64,000 nt of DNA from Flavobacteriaceae bacterium (GTDB lineage: Bacteria; Bacteroidota; Bacteroidia; Flavobacteriales; Flavobacteriaceae), in NCBI GenBank assembly GCA_024742935.1, contig JANSXN010000001.1, forward strand, positions 37,613 to 101,612. The letters run 5' to 3'. The notes under the pieces were generated by a model. The model ran no database searches, was not told where the DNA came from, and saw only the letters and a list, made by a program, of their open reading frames with translations. This document shows positions 26,809 through 35,963 of this stretch, piece after piece. Position numbers and translations under genes: made by a program. Each line of letters opens with the position of its first letter. Position 1 is the first letter of the stretch.

Positions 26809-27824
26809 TAAGATGTACTGTAATGTTTTTTTACAACTGTTTCGGTAGGTTTGTTTTGTACTGTAAACTGATTGTTTTCCAAGCCACCTGCTCGTTCGTG
26901 GTCATGAAACCATTTCCAGTGAAAACCACCGGCAAACCATGGTTCGTTCCAGAATTCTTCAAACAAAGCTTTGGTTAAATTTTCCTGTGCAAGGTGATTG
27001 ACTTCCCCTTCCACTCGTTCAGATTCCCAGGGTGTTTTACCGGCAAAATCTCTGCTTCGGTAGCCGTATTCTGTGAATAGTATAGGTAAATTGTATTGCT
27101 TGTGCAGGTCGAGGATTTCCAACTTATGCTTTTGCCAACCCAGACGTGCTTCTTCCACCGTGGGGGTTTTGCTTTCGGAAACAGGATAGTAAGCATCGAT
27201 ACCTATGTAATCGAGTTGGTCCCAAAAAGAAACGCGCCTTTTGGCATCCCAGTTCTCCGCATAGGTGAGTTTGCCTTTGTAAACGGTTTTTATTTCGGTG
27301 ATGAGCTGCTTCCAAAAATGAGGTCTTGAAAAAACAAACCCATTTAATTCTGTGCCGATACAGAATAATTCTGCGCCGGTTTCTTCGGCCAAATGGGCAT
27401 ATAACAAGATAAAATCTTTGTAATTTTTTTCCAGCTCTAACCATTCTTCCTCTTTTTGCATGGCGATGTTTCCGGTAAATTCGCCACGTCTTATCCATAT
27501 TTGGGGTTTGACCATTACTTTAATCCCTCTTTGCTTCATTAAATGAATTGTCTTTTTGGCACCTTCTTCCCGCTCGCCCCACCATTGCCTTTCGATATTG
27601 AAAACAATTGCGCTCGTGTCCTTTGATTGCATAAAGGCAAAAGGCATTACTGCAGCCCAGTTTGCGTTTACCTCCACTACCGGTTGAATATGGGTGCTGT
27701 CAATCACATCACGTGAAGCGACAAAACTTACGCCGTTGATTTTTGAAACTCGCTCTTTTTCCTGAGAAGAGCATGAAGTAAATGTGATAAAAAGCAGCAA
27801 GCAAGATATATACCGAATAATCAT
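26805..27824 (-). CDS. lipoprotein glycoside hydrolase, GH113-like TIM barrel
   Basis: 339 residues with a lipobox (ITFTSCSSQ). A TIM-barrel hydrolase with candidate catalytic Glu residues in IGTELNGF and LFTEYGYRS, and aromatic sugar-binding stretches (HWKWFHDHERAGG). Similar to GH113-type enzymes (beta-mannan hydrolases). It lies on the opposite strand inside the arsenosugar region together with the second DUF547 gene. Whether it acts on arsenosugars or on algal mannan is open. Confidence 0.75.
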   Translation of the reverse strand: MIIRYISCLLLFITFTSCSSQEKERVSKINGVSFVASRDVIDSTHIQPVVEVNANWAAVMPFAFMQSKDTSAIVFNIERQWWGEREEGAKKTIHLMKQRGIKVMVKPQIWIRRGEFTGNIAMQKEEEWLELEKNYKDFILLYAHLAEETGAELFCIGTELNGFVFSRPHFWKQLITEIKTVYKGKLTYAENWDAKRRVSFWDQLDYIGIDAYYPVSESKTPTVEEARLGWQKHKLEILDLHKQYNLPILFTEYGYRSRDFAGKTPWESERVEGEVNHLAQENLTKALFEEFWNEPWFAGGFHWKWFHDHERAGGLENNQFTVQNKPTETVVKKHYSTSY

Positions 27825-27868
27825 TGGAACTATTTTTCTACAATAGTAAGAAAAAAAGAAATGGAAAT

Positions 27869-28582
27869 TTATTTTCCATTCAATCGCCAGTCATATTCAT
27901 AAAAACCTTCCTCACAATCTTCAGAAATTTTTTCTTTTCTGTATTTGTTTGTGAATTGAATAAGAGATTGCCCGTTTTTGGTAAAATCTTCATTGTACCA
28001 TTTCATGATTTGGGAAAAAAGAACTTTTTTTCCTTTAAGTTGTAGAAATTGAGCATCATTTAATGCTTTTACCGTTTGCTCTTGCAATTGCTTTTCCAAA
28101 GTTTCCGGGCGATACGCTTTATTGATTATTGGAGGACAGCTTACAGCGGCACAGACCAGTACAAAATGAAAACGCGGCTCGTCAAATACTGCCTGCAACA
28201 TTTCCTTTTGAATACCATCTAAGGTAATTGATTTACCACCGATGTCGTATGTTGTTTTGTCAAAAAAACCGGTCACATCCAGCGGCGATTTTAAGGGATA
28301 GTTATTCACCACACCTTTAATCGTTGCAATATTATAAGCATTGATCCAAAAGGCTTGATAAGTTTTGGCATTGCTCTTATCCACCTGAATATATTTCGCT
28401 TTAGCTAACAAACTGTTTAATAATTCAGGATTCTTTTTAATGGCGGCATAATCTACCAAGCCGTTGGTCACATATTTGCCAAACAGCGCGTCTGCCTCAT
28501 CAAAAAACTGCGTAGTTTTATCTTGCGAATAATTTGCTGCACTAAGAAAAAGGAATGTAAAAAGTAGTGTTATTGTTTTCAT
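27869..28582 (-). CDS. DUF547 exported protein, copy 2
   Basis: 237 residues with a signal peptide (ending ANYSQ). DUF547 marks: FGKYVTNGLVDYAAIKKNPELL, QAFWINAYNIATIKGVVNNYPL, LVCAAVSCPPIINKAY, KWYNEDFTKNG. It shares its 196-nt upstream spacer, which has a concentric dyad, with the divergent flavoprotein gene. 44 nt separate it from the glycosidase gene that follows. Confidence 0.87.
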   Translation of the reverse strand: MKTITLLFTFLFLSAANYSQDKTTQFFDEADALFGKYVTNGLVDYAAIKKNPELLNSLLAKAKYIQVDKSNAKTYQAFWINAYNIATIKGVVNNYPLKSPLDVTGFFDKTTYDIGGKSITLDGIQKEMLQAVFDEPRFHFVLVCAAVSCPPIINKAYRPETLEKQLQEQTVKALNDAQFLQLKGKKVLFSQIMKWYNEDFTKNGQSLIQFTNKYRKEKISEDCEEGFYEYDWRLNGK

Positions 28583-28634
28583 TTTTATTGTTTTATAGGT
28601 TTTAAGTCGAATGAAGTATTCAATTGCTTACAAT

Positions 28635-28680
28635 TTTATATACGCAAAACATCCGTAAACGGTTTAAAGACGTATATAAA
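28635..28680. promoter_or_regulatory. concentric dyad in the divergent DUF547 / flavoprotein promoter region
   Basis: TTTATATACG (28635-28644) and CGTATATAAA (28671-28680) are a perfect 10-bp inverted repeat. A second dyad CCGT-AA-ACGG (28653-28662) has exactly the same centre (28657.5). This symmetry between two divergent genes suggests an operator for a dimeric or tetrameric regulator. Confidence 0.5.
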
Positions 28681-28778
28681 GATATGGAACTTTAAAATTC
28701 TTCAGAAAAGTATTAAGTTTATAGAAACTATTACGACCTAAAGTTTGTTGCAGTCGTTATAAGAACAAATTTACCCTT

Positions 28779-30080
28779 ATGGAACACGTCATCATCATAG
28801 GAAATGGAATTTCAGGAGTTACCGCCGCAAGGCATATAAGAAAACTATCAGATAAAAAAATCACCATCATCTCTGGTGAGACCGATTACTTTTTCTCACG
28901 AACGGCACTGATGTATATCTATATGGGTCATATGAACTATGAACACACAAAGCCTTACGAAGACTGGTTCTGGGAGAAAAACCGTATTAAATTAAAAAAG
29001 GCATGGGTTTCCAAAGTTTCCCCAAATGAAAACAAAATCACACTCGCTACCGGCGAAACAATGCATTATGATAAACTCATCATTGCTACAGGTTCAAAAC
29101 CGAATAAATTTGGCTGGCCGGGACAGGATTTAAAGGGCGTGCAAGGTTTGTATTCCAAACAAGATTTGGATCTCCTGGAAGAAAACGCACCAAACAACAA
29201 GGTGTGTAAACGCGCTGTGATAGTTGGCGGCGGTTTGATTGGCATCGAACTTGCTGAAATGCTCTCCACCCGAAAAATTCCCGTTACTTTTCTCGTTAGG
29301 GAACACAATTTTTGGGGAAATGTACTTCCTGAAAAAGATGCAAAAGCTATTAACAACCATATCAAAGAACACCATATCGATTTACGTTTGAATACAAATC
29401 TAAAAGAAATGATCGCCGATAAAAATGGGCGGGTGAGAGCAGTTGTTGTTGAAGAAACCGGGGAAGAAATTGCTTGTGATTTAGTTGGCTTAACTGCCGG
29501 GGTAAGTCCTAATATGGATTTTCTAAAAGACAGTGGAATTGATTTTGGCAGAGGTGTTAAAGTAAACCGCTTTCTGGAGACTAATTTTAAAAATATTTAT
29601 GCACTAGGCGATTGTGCAGAGCAACAGGAAACCACCGGTGAACGCAGACCCATTGAAGCCGTTTGGTACACCGGCAGAATGATGGGCGAAGTGGTCGCTC
29701 AAACCATTTGTGGCAACAAAACTGCTTACAAACCGGGACATTGGTTTAACAGTGCCAAATTTTTTGATATTGAATACCAAACCTATGGCTGGGTGTTTCC
29801 TCAACCTCGCGACGGAGAAGCTCATTTTCACTGGTTGCATGAAGATGGTAAGAAATGCATCACCATTAATTACCAAATAGCATCTAGGAAATTTGTGGGC
29901 ATCAATACATTTGGAATCAGAATGCGTCACGAGGTTTTTGATCGATGGCTCACCGAAAAACACACCGTAGATGAAATCATAGAAAACTTAGAACAAGCCC
30001 ATTTTGACCCGGAGTTTTATAAACGATATGAAAAACATATTAAGGAACAATTCAAAAATGAATTAAAAATTAACGCATAA
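28779..30080 (+). CDS. FAD/NAD(P)-dependent oxidoreductase
   Basis: 433 residues of the pyridine nucleotide-disulfide oxidoreductase class: FAD motif GNGISG (8-13), ATGS at about 103, NAD(P) motif GGGLIG (150-155), and FAD closing motif YALGDC with Asp278. There is no redox-active CxxxxC pair near the N-terminus, so it resembles NirB-like or ferredoxin reductase-type proteins rather than a disulfide reductase. It starts a two-gene unit with the polyferredoxin (2-nt gap), suggesting transfer of electrons from NAD(P)H to or from the membrane. Confidence 0.9.
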   Translation: MEHVIIIGNGISGVTAARHIRKLSDKKITIISGETDYFFSRTALMYIYMGHMNYEHTKPYEDWFWEKNRIKLKKAWVSKVSPNENKITLATGETMHYDKLIIATGSKPNKFGWPGQDLKGVQGLYSKQDLDLLEENAPNNKVCKRAVIVGGGLIGIELAEMLSTRKIPVTFLVREHNFWGNVLPEKDAKAINNHIKEHHIDLRLNTNLKEMIADKNGRVRAVVVEETGEEIACDLVGLTAGVSPNMDFLKDSGIDFGRGVKVNRFLETNFKNIYALGDCAEQQETTGERRPIEAVWYTGRMMGEVVAQTICGNKTAYKPGHWFNSAKFFDIEYQTYGWVFPQPRDGEAHFHWLHEDGKKCITINYQIASRKFVGINTFGIRMRHEVFDRWLTEKHTVDEIIENLEQAHFDPEFYKRYEKHIKEQFKNELKINA

Positions 30081-30082
30081 TT

Positions 30083-31666
30083 ATGGCCCATAACATTTCA
30101 GCAACCGGAGATACAACTTATACCCTCTCGCTTCAGCAAAAATTAGCAACACTTCTGGGCTTTACAGGTCTTTTTATCCTCTTATTGGCGACTTTTAATG
30201 TTAGTTTTCCAAACAAAACCTTGTGGCTTACACTTTCCCTTAGTGCCATTTGTGTTGGTATTGTATGGTTTGGGGTCAATCAGTACCAGAACAAAATTGC
30301 CGGTATAAAAAATGACGGTATTCAATTCAGCTCCTTGACTTCCCGAGGGATTTTGGCATGGATGCTAGGGCTCTTTCTCACGGGTTTTTACATTGTACTT
30401 TATTTTTATCCTCAATATTTGGGTTTAACCGCAGAGGACCAAAACAACACCGGTATCATCGCTCTTTTTGACCCTTTGAGTTACTTGCTCAGCGGTAATC
30501 CGGCCAGCCAGTGGTTTGTCTATGGTACATTTTATACCATTGCTGTGGTGTTTTTTGGAATTAAATTTATTTACAAATACCGCCACAATCATTATCAACG
30601 ACTGCGCACATTTTCTGTGATGTTCTTTCAACTGGGATTTGCTTTTTTGATACCGGAATTTATGGCCCGCTTAAACAGCGAAAGTTTTTCGCTACCATAT
30701 TATGACCTAAAAAACATCTGGCCACTAAATCACTACAATTTTGAACAATATCGTGTGGACGAATTCATCAGTGCCGGTAACATTGGCATTGCTTTGCTCA
30801 TTTTTGGTGTGGCATCCATTTTTATTATCACGCCCATTCTCACTTACAAATATGGCAAACGCTGGTACTGCTCCTGGGTGTGTGGTTGCGGCGGACTTGC
30901 AGAAACTGCAGGTGACCCTTTTAGACATCTTAGCGATAAACGATTGTCTGCCTGGAAAGTAGAACGATGGGTGGTACATAGTGTCGTGGTATTTGTGGTT
31001 GTGATGACAACTGCCGTGATTTACTCCTATCTGGGCGATGCCTCAAAAGGCTATTGGCTCACGCGCGACACATTTTTAATTGGTGTAGCTATATTACTTA
31101 CGCTTGTTTTTGCAGGGGTGATTGTCTTTAAACGCAACGAGTTTAAAAAAGATGCGCTTTATGGTGCAGTGGGGTATTTGGCCATAATTCTTGTTTTGAT
31201 TGGACTTCATTATTTTCAAGGGTCACAATTGTTTTTGTTTGAAACCGAAACCTTAAGAAGCACATACGGCTTCCTAATAGGGAGTATTTTTGCCGGGGTG
31301 ATTGGCACCGGGTTTTATCCCATTTTTGGCAACCGGGTTTGGTGCAGAATGGGCTGCCCCATGGCGGCAATCCTTGGCTTTCAGCAACGGTTATTTTCTA
31401 AATTTAGAATTACCACCAACGGCGGACAATGCATCTCTTGCGGTAACTGTTCTACGTATTGCGAAATGGGTATCGACGTGCGCGCCTATGCTCAAAAGGG
31501 TGAAAACATCGTGCGCTCCAGTTGTGTAGGTTGCGGTATATGTGCAGCTGTATGTCCACGTGGCGTATTAAAACTGGAAAACGACAGCATGAAAGGACGC
31601 ATTAACTCTAATGATGTTCTTTTAGGAAATGATGTGGATTTGATGAAGTTGGTGAATGAGAGATAG
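30083..31666 (+). CDS. membrane polyferredoxin, NapH/CcoG-like
   Basis: 527 residues. About seven to eight helices carry cytosolic Cys motifs: CSWVCGCGG (near residue 260) and CRMGCPMA (near 420). Two 4Fe-4S clusters follow, CISCGNCSTYCEMG and CVGCGICAAVCPRG. The first motif has CGCGG in place of the usual CP. Function is electron transfer across or along the membrane, with the flavoprotein two bases upstream as the likely partner. The pair follows the arsenosugar genes and could power ArsS or reduce arsenicals; inferred. Confidence 0.88.
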   Translation: MAHNISATGDTTYTLSLQQKLATLLGFTGLFILLLATFNVSFPNKTLWLTLSLSAICVGIVWFGVNQYQNKIAGIKNDGIQFSSLTSRGILAWMLGLFLTGFYIVLYFYPQYLGLTAEDQNNTGIIALFDPLSYLLSGNPASQWFVYGTFYTIAVVFFGIKFIYKYRHNHYQRLRTFSVMFFQLGFAFLIPEFMARLNSESFSLPYYDLKNIWPLNHYNFEQYRVDEFISAGNIGIALLIFGVASIFIITPILTYKYGKRWYCSWVCGCGGLAETAGDPFRHLSDKRLSAWKVERWVVHSVVVFVVVMTTAVIYSYLGDASKGYWLTRDTFLIGVAILLTLVFAGVIVFKRNEFKKDALYGAVGYLAIILVLIGLHYFQGSQLFLFETETLRSTYGFLIGSIFAGVIGTGFYPIFGNRVWCRMGCPMAAILGFQQRLFSKFRITTNGGQCISCGNCSTYCEMGIDVRAYAQKGENIVRSSCVGCGICAAVCPRGVLKLENDSMKGRINSNDVLLGNDVDLMKLVNER

Positions 31667-31761
31667 AATAAGTTGACAACTAAAAACAAATAAGAGATTA
31701 ATTTGTCTATTCCTTTCAAGTTATAAATAATCAATAAAATAAACTATTTTAGTGCTTCTTT

Positions 31762-32829
31762 ATGAACAGACGCACAAAAATCATCCTTACACTACTGCTC
31801 ATTGCTCAAATGATAGGGCTTCGGGTACTCTCCTATTTTCCGGAGTTTGTGGAAAAATATTACAGCCTGGGAGTGTTTCCTGTGATTTCTAAAATTTTCA
31901 GGCACCTCTTTGGGTGGATTCCGTTTTCTGTGGGTGATGTGTTTTACAGTGGGTTGATTATTTTGGGTGTTCGCTGGATCTGCCTCAACCTTAAGCGCAT
32001 TAAAACAAAGCCGCTAGGTTTTTTTCTCGACATCACAGCTACTTTATCTATTGCCTACTTTTTGATTAATATGCTTTGGGGTTTTAACTACTACAGGGTT
32101 CCGTTACACCAAACACTGGGTGTTGAACGAGAATACACTACAGAGCAACTCACTTCATTTACCCAAGATTTAATTCAGAAAGCAAATCACCTTCATCGGG
32201 AACTAGGTTATAAAGATTCGGTTAAAGTTGAAATACCCTATAATCACAAAGAAATTTTTAAACGCTCCACAAATGGTTATGACAACCTAAGTGAAACATT
32301 TCCCACCTTTTCCTATCATCCCAAAAGCATAAAACCTTCTGCCTGGAGTTTGGGCCTCAGCTATATGGGCTACAGTGGCTACTACAACCCTTTTACTGCA
32401 GAAGCTCAGGTAAATGACATGATTTTAGGGCATCGTTTCACAGTTGTTACTTGCCACGAGGAAGCACATCAATTGGGTTATGCTGCTGAAAATGAAGCCA
32501 ATTTTCTGGCATACCTTGCAACCACTCATAATGACGATTTGTATTTTCAGTATGCCGGAACCATTTTTGCATTAAGGTATTGCGTCAATGAACTCGCCAG
32601 AAGAGATATGGATTTGTATGACGATATCATAGATACTGTTAATTTTGGAATTCTTGAAAGTTACCGTGAAGTAAGGGAATTTTGGCAAAGTTATGAAGGT
32701 CCGCTGGAATTCATTTCCAAAACCTTTTTTGATAGATTCCTAAAAGCCAACAATCAGGAGAAAGGAATTAAAAGCTATAGCTATATGGTTGCACTTCTTG
32801 TAAACTACCATCAAGAAAAACCACTTTAA
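31762..32829 (+). CDS. DUF3810 membrane-anchored zinc-metalloprotease-like protein
   Basis: 355 residues with three N-terminal helices (about 7-27, 58-76, 92-110) and a soluble domain with an HExxH motif, H232-EEA-H236, in TCHEEAHQLGYAAENEANF. Glu243 or Glu245 could be the third zinc ligand of a gluzincin. Typical of Bacteroidota; the substrate is unknown. It is 95 nt after the polyferredoxin and may be outside the arsenosugar unit. Confidence 0.82.
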   Translation: MNRRTKIILTLLLIAQMIGLRVLSYFPEFVEKYYSLGVFPVISKIFRHLFGWIPFSVGDVFYSGLIILGVRWICLNLKRIKTKPLGFFLDITATLSIAYFLINMLWGFNYYRVPLHQTLGVEREYTTEQLTSFTQDLIQKANHLHRELGYKDSVKVEIPYNHKEIFKRSTNGYDNLSETFPTFSYHPKSIKPSAWSLGLSYMGYSGYYNPFTAEAQVNDMILGHRFTVVTCHEEAHQLGYAAENEANFLAYLATTHNDDLYFQYAGTIFALRYCVNELARRDMDLYDDIIDTVNFGILESYREVREFWQSYEGPLEFISKTFFDRFLKANNQEKGIKSYSYMVALLVNYHQEKPL

Positions 32830-32933
32830 AAACCCATACTCTCTTAAATTCCTGTTAAAAGGTCCTATGATTCACTTAATATGAGAAGTGTTTTTTATTT
32901 TTAGAGATTAAATCTTTCTAATTTAAAACACCA

Positions 32934-35930
32934 ATGAAAAAAAAGTTACTCCTTTTCCCCCTATTCTTTTTTATTCTTCTCGCCTCGGCACAAGACTATT
33001 TTCCAAAGAATGATGGCGTAAGCCACACAAACCAAAACTTTACTGCTTTCACAAACGCAACTTTGTATTTGACACCCACTCAAAAAATTGAAGGAGGCAC
33101 ACTACTCATCCAAAATGGAGTTGTTGTTGACGCAGGTAAAAATGTAAACATCCCCGCAAACACAACCACAATCAATCTTGAAGGCAAACACATTTATCCT
33201 TCATTTGTAGACCCATACAGTGATTTTGGAATAGAAAAACCCAAACGTTCCGGAGGCGGTCGCTCTGCACAGTATGAAGCTTCTCGAAGTGGCTATTACT
33301 GGAATGACCATATAAGAACAGAAATTAATGCTTTTGAAAAATTTAAGTTTGATGACAAAAAAGCCAAAGAACTTATTGAGGCAGGTTTTGGTGCGGTGAG
33401 CACACATCATCAAGATGGAGTTGCACGCGGTACCGGGATGGTCGTTACCCTTAATACAAAAGGAAACAACAACGAACGCATCCTTCAACAGAAAGCAACT
33501 CAACATTTCTCCTTTACTCGCAGTCTTGAAATGGAACAAGCATATCCCAGTTCAGTTATGGGTTCTATGGCATTGTTACGACAGATGTATTATGACGCCC
33601 AATGGTATGAGGGAGGAAACTCCACCACAAAAGACCTGGCTTTGGAAGCACTATTAGCTCACAAAAACCTGCCGGCCATTTTTGAATCCAAAGACAAACT
33701 AAATAACCTTAGAGCTGACAAAGTGGGCGATCTTTTTAACATTCAATACACTATTGTGGGAAGTGGTTATGAATATGAAAACATTAAAGAAGTAAAAGCA
33801 ACAAATGCCACATATATCATTCCGCTGAATTTTCCTGATGCCTATGATGTTTCAAACCCTTATCAGGCAACTTATGTTTCCCTTTCAGACATGAGAAAAT
33901 GGAACCAAGCCCCTCAAAACCCAAAGATTCTGGCTGAGAATGACATACCTTTCGCTTTTACTATCCATGATTTAAAGTCCTCTAAAGAGTTAATGGGTAA
34001 AATCCAAAAGGCAATGGAATATGGCCTCTCTTTTGAAAAAGCACTGGAAGCTTTAACTACTGTACCTGCTCAAATTTTAAAAAACAATCGACTGGGCAAT
34101 CTCAATAAAAATGCTTTCGCAAACTTTATCATCACCTCCGGTCCACTTTTCGAAAAGGAAACAACTCTTTATGAAAACTGGATTCAAGGAGAACGTCAAG
34201 AGATTAATGATATGAGTCAAAAAGACATTCGCGGTGAGTACAACCTCATCGTTGCCGGTTCTTCTTACGACTTATCAATCAAAGGTGAGCCTGCTAAACC
34301 GAAGGTCGAAATAAAACAAGACACCATTAAACACAAGTCAACACTAAGCTATTCCAAAAACTGGATTGAACTTTCTATGACTAAAGATGATGAGACATAC
34401 AGAATGACCGGAATTGTTAGCAATGATTCAGAGAACCTTAGCGGACGACTCATTTTACCTAATGGGAATGAATCTACCTTTAGAGCCAACAAAACAGCTC
34501 CAATGGGAGAAAATGACGAAAAAAAGGATGATAAGGATGAAAAGGACGAAAATGAAGATAGCACACCCAAAGTACTGCCTCTCACCTACCCCAACATGGC
34601 TTATGGAAACACCAGTCTTCCCAAACCTCAGGATATTTTATTTAGAAATGCCACCGTTTGGACGGGAGAAGATACCGGTATTCTTGAAGCAACCGATGTG
34701 TTAATCAAAAACGGAAAAATCTCTAAGATTGGCAAAAACCTTGCTGCAGGTGGGGCTCGCGTGGTGGATGCCACCGGAAAGCATTTAACCGCAGGCATCA
34801 TCGATGAACACTCCCATCTGGCACTTTCATCAGTCAATGAAGGGGGTCACAATTCATCTGCTGAAGTAAAAATGGAAGACGTGGTTGATCCTGACGATAT
34901 AGGAGTTTATAGAGCTCTCGCTGGCGGCGTTACCTCTGCACAATTGCTCCACGGTTCGGCAAACCCCATTGGTGGCCGTTCAGCCATTGTAAAATTCAAA
35001 TGGGGTGAAACTGCAGATAATATGATTTATAAGAATTCGCCTAAGTTCATCAAATTTGCCCTCGGCGAAAATGTAAAACAATCAAATTGGGGTTCAAATA
35101 GCAGATTTCCACAAACCAGAATGGGTGTGGAACAAGTTTATATGGACTTCTTTAACCGCGCCAAGGAATATGAAGCAAAAAAGAAAAGTGGCGCCGCTTT
35201 TCGCTATGACGAAGAGATGGAAACACTTGTTGAAATTCTTAACGGCGATCGTTTTATAAGCTGTCACTCTTATGTACAAAGCGAAATCAACATGTTGATG
35301 AAAGTTGCAGAAAAGTTTAATTTCAATGTCAATACATTCACACACATACTGGAAGGCTACAAAGTTGCAGAAATTATGGAAAAACACGGAGTTGTAGGTG
35401 CCTCTACCTTCAGCGACTGGTGGGGTTATAAATTTGAAGTAAACGATGCCATACCTCACAATGCAGCCATTATGTATGATGCCGGTTTAAACGTAAGCAT
35501 TAATAGTGACGATGGCGAAATGATTAGAAGATTGAATCAGGAAGCCGCTAAGGCTGTAAAGTATGGCGATGTTCCGGAATATGAAGCCTGGAAAATGGTG
35601 ACCATCAATCCCGCAAAAATGCTTCACATTGATGACAGGGTTGGCAGTATAAAAGAAGGTAAAGATGCCGATGTGGTATTATGGAATAATAACCCTTTAT
35701 CGATGTATGCAAAACCCGAAAAAACACTTATTGAAGGTGCTGTTTACTTTGATATGGAAGATGATATTCTAAAACGCAACGCCATTAAAAAAGAACGCAA
35801 CGATTTGATTAAAATGATGCTGGATGAAAAAAATGGAGGTGGTAAAACACAAGCTCCCAGAAGAATGCCCCAACGTGATTTTCACTGTGAAACAGATCAT
35901 TTGGCAGAAGGATTTCACGATCATCATTAA
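32934..35930 (+). CDS. exported amidohydrolase, two modules
   Basis: 998 residues with a signal peptide (ending LLASAQ). Two amidohydrolase-type modules follow. The N-terminal one (about 40-430) has GKHIYPSFVDPYSDFG, where the metal-binding HxH should be, so it is degenerate. After an acidic linker (about 525-545), the second module has a full metal set: H626-S-H628, H778, H804 and D859 (GIIDEHSHLAL, SCHSY, FTHILEGY, NSDDGE). A His-rich tail (FHDHH) ends the protein. It probably hydrolyses peptide or cyclic amide bonds in the periplasm; substrate unknown. A related smaller protein follows 33 nt later. Confidence 0.85.
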   Translation: MKKKLLLFPLFFFILLASAQDYFPKNDGVSHTNQNFTAFTNATLYLTPTQKIEGGTLLIQNGVVVDAGKNVNIPANTTTINLEGKHIYPSFVDPYSDFGIEKPKRSGGGRSAQYEASRSGYYWNDHIRTEINAFEKFKFDDKKAKELIEAGFGAVSTHHQDGVARGTGMVVTLNTKGNNNERILQQKATQHFSFTRSLEMEQAYPSSVMGSMALLRQMYYDAQWYEGGNSTTKDLALEALLAHKNLPAIFESKDKLNNLRADKVGDLFNIQYTIVGSGYEYENIKEVKATNATYIIPLNFPDAYDVSNPYQATYVSLSDMRKWNQAPQNPKILAENDIPFAFTIHDLKSSKELMGKIQKAMEYGLSFEKALEALTTVPAQILKNNRLGNLNKNAFANFIITSGPLFEKETTLYENWIQGERQEINDMSQKDIRGEYNLIVAGSSYDLSIKGEPAKPKVEIKQDTIKHKSTLSYSKNWIELSMTKDDETYRMTGIVSNDSENLSGRLILPNGNESTFRANKTAPMGENDEKKDDKDEKDENEDSTPKVLPLTYPNMAYGNTSLPKPQDILFRNATVWTGEDTGILEATDVLIKNGKISKIGKNLAAGGARVVDATGKHLTAGIIDEHSHLALSSVNEGGHNSSAEVKMEDVVDPDDIGVYRALAGGVTSAQLLHGSANPIGGRSAIVKFKWGETADNMIYKNSPKFIKFALGENVKQSNWGSNSRFPQTRMGVEQVYMDFFNRAKEYEAKKKSGAAFRYDEEMETLVEILNGDRFISCHSYVQSEINMLMKVAEKFNFNVNTFTHILEGYKVAEIMEKHGVVGASTFSDWWGYKFEVNDAIPHNAAIMYDAGLNVSINSDDGEMIRRLNQEAAKAVKYGDVPEYEAWKMVTINPAKMLHIDDRVGSIKEGKDADVVLWNNNPLSMYAKPEKTLIEGAVYFDMEDDILKRNAIKKERNDLIKMMLDEKNGGGKTQAPRRMPQRDFHCETDHLAEGFHDHH

Positions 35931-35963
35931 TTTATTCATTGCATAATCTTAAAAAACACTTTT

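Noticed and set aside
26805-27824. Glycosidase as part of a polysaccharide utilisation locus
   Set aside because: No SusC/SusD pair, regulator or other glycosidase is near; the neighbours are arsenosugar-type genes.
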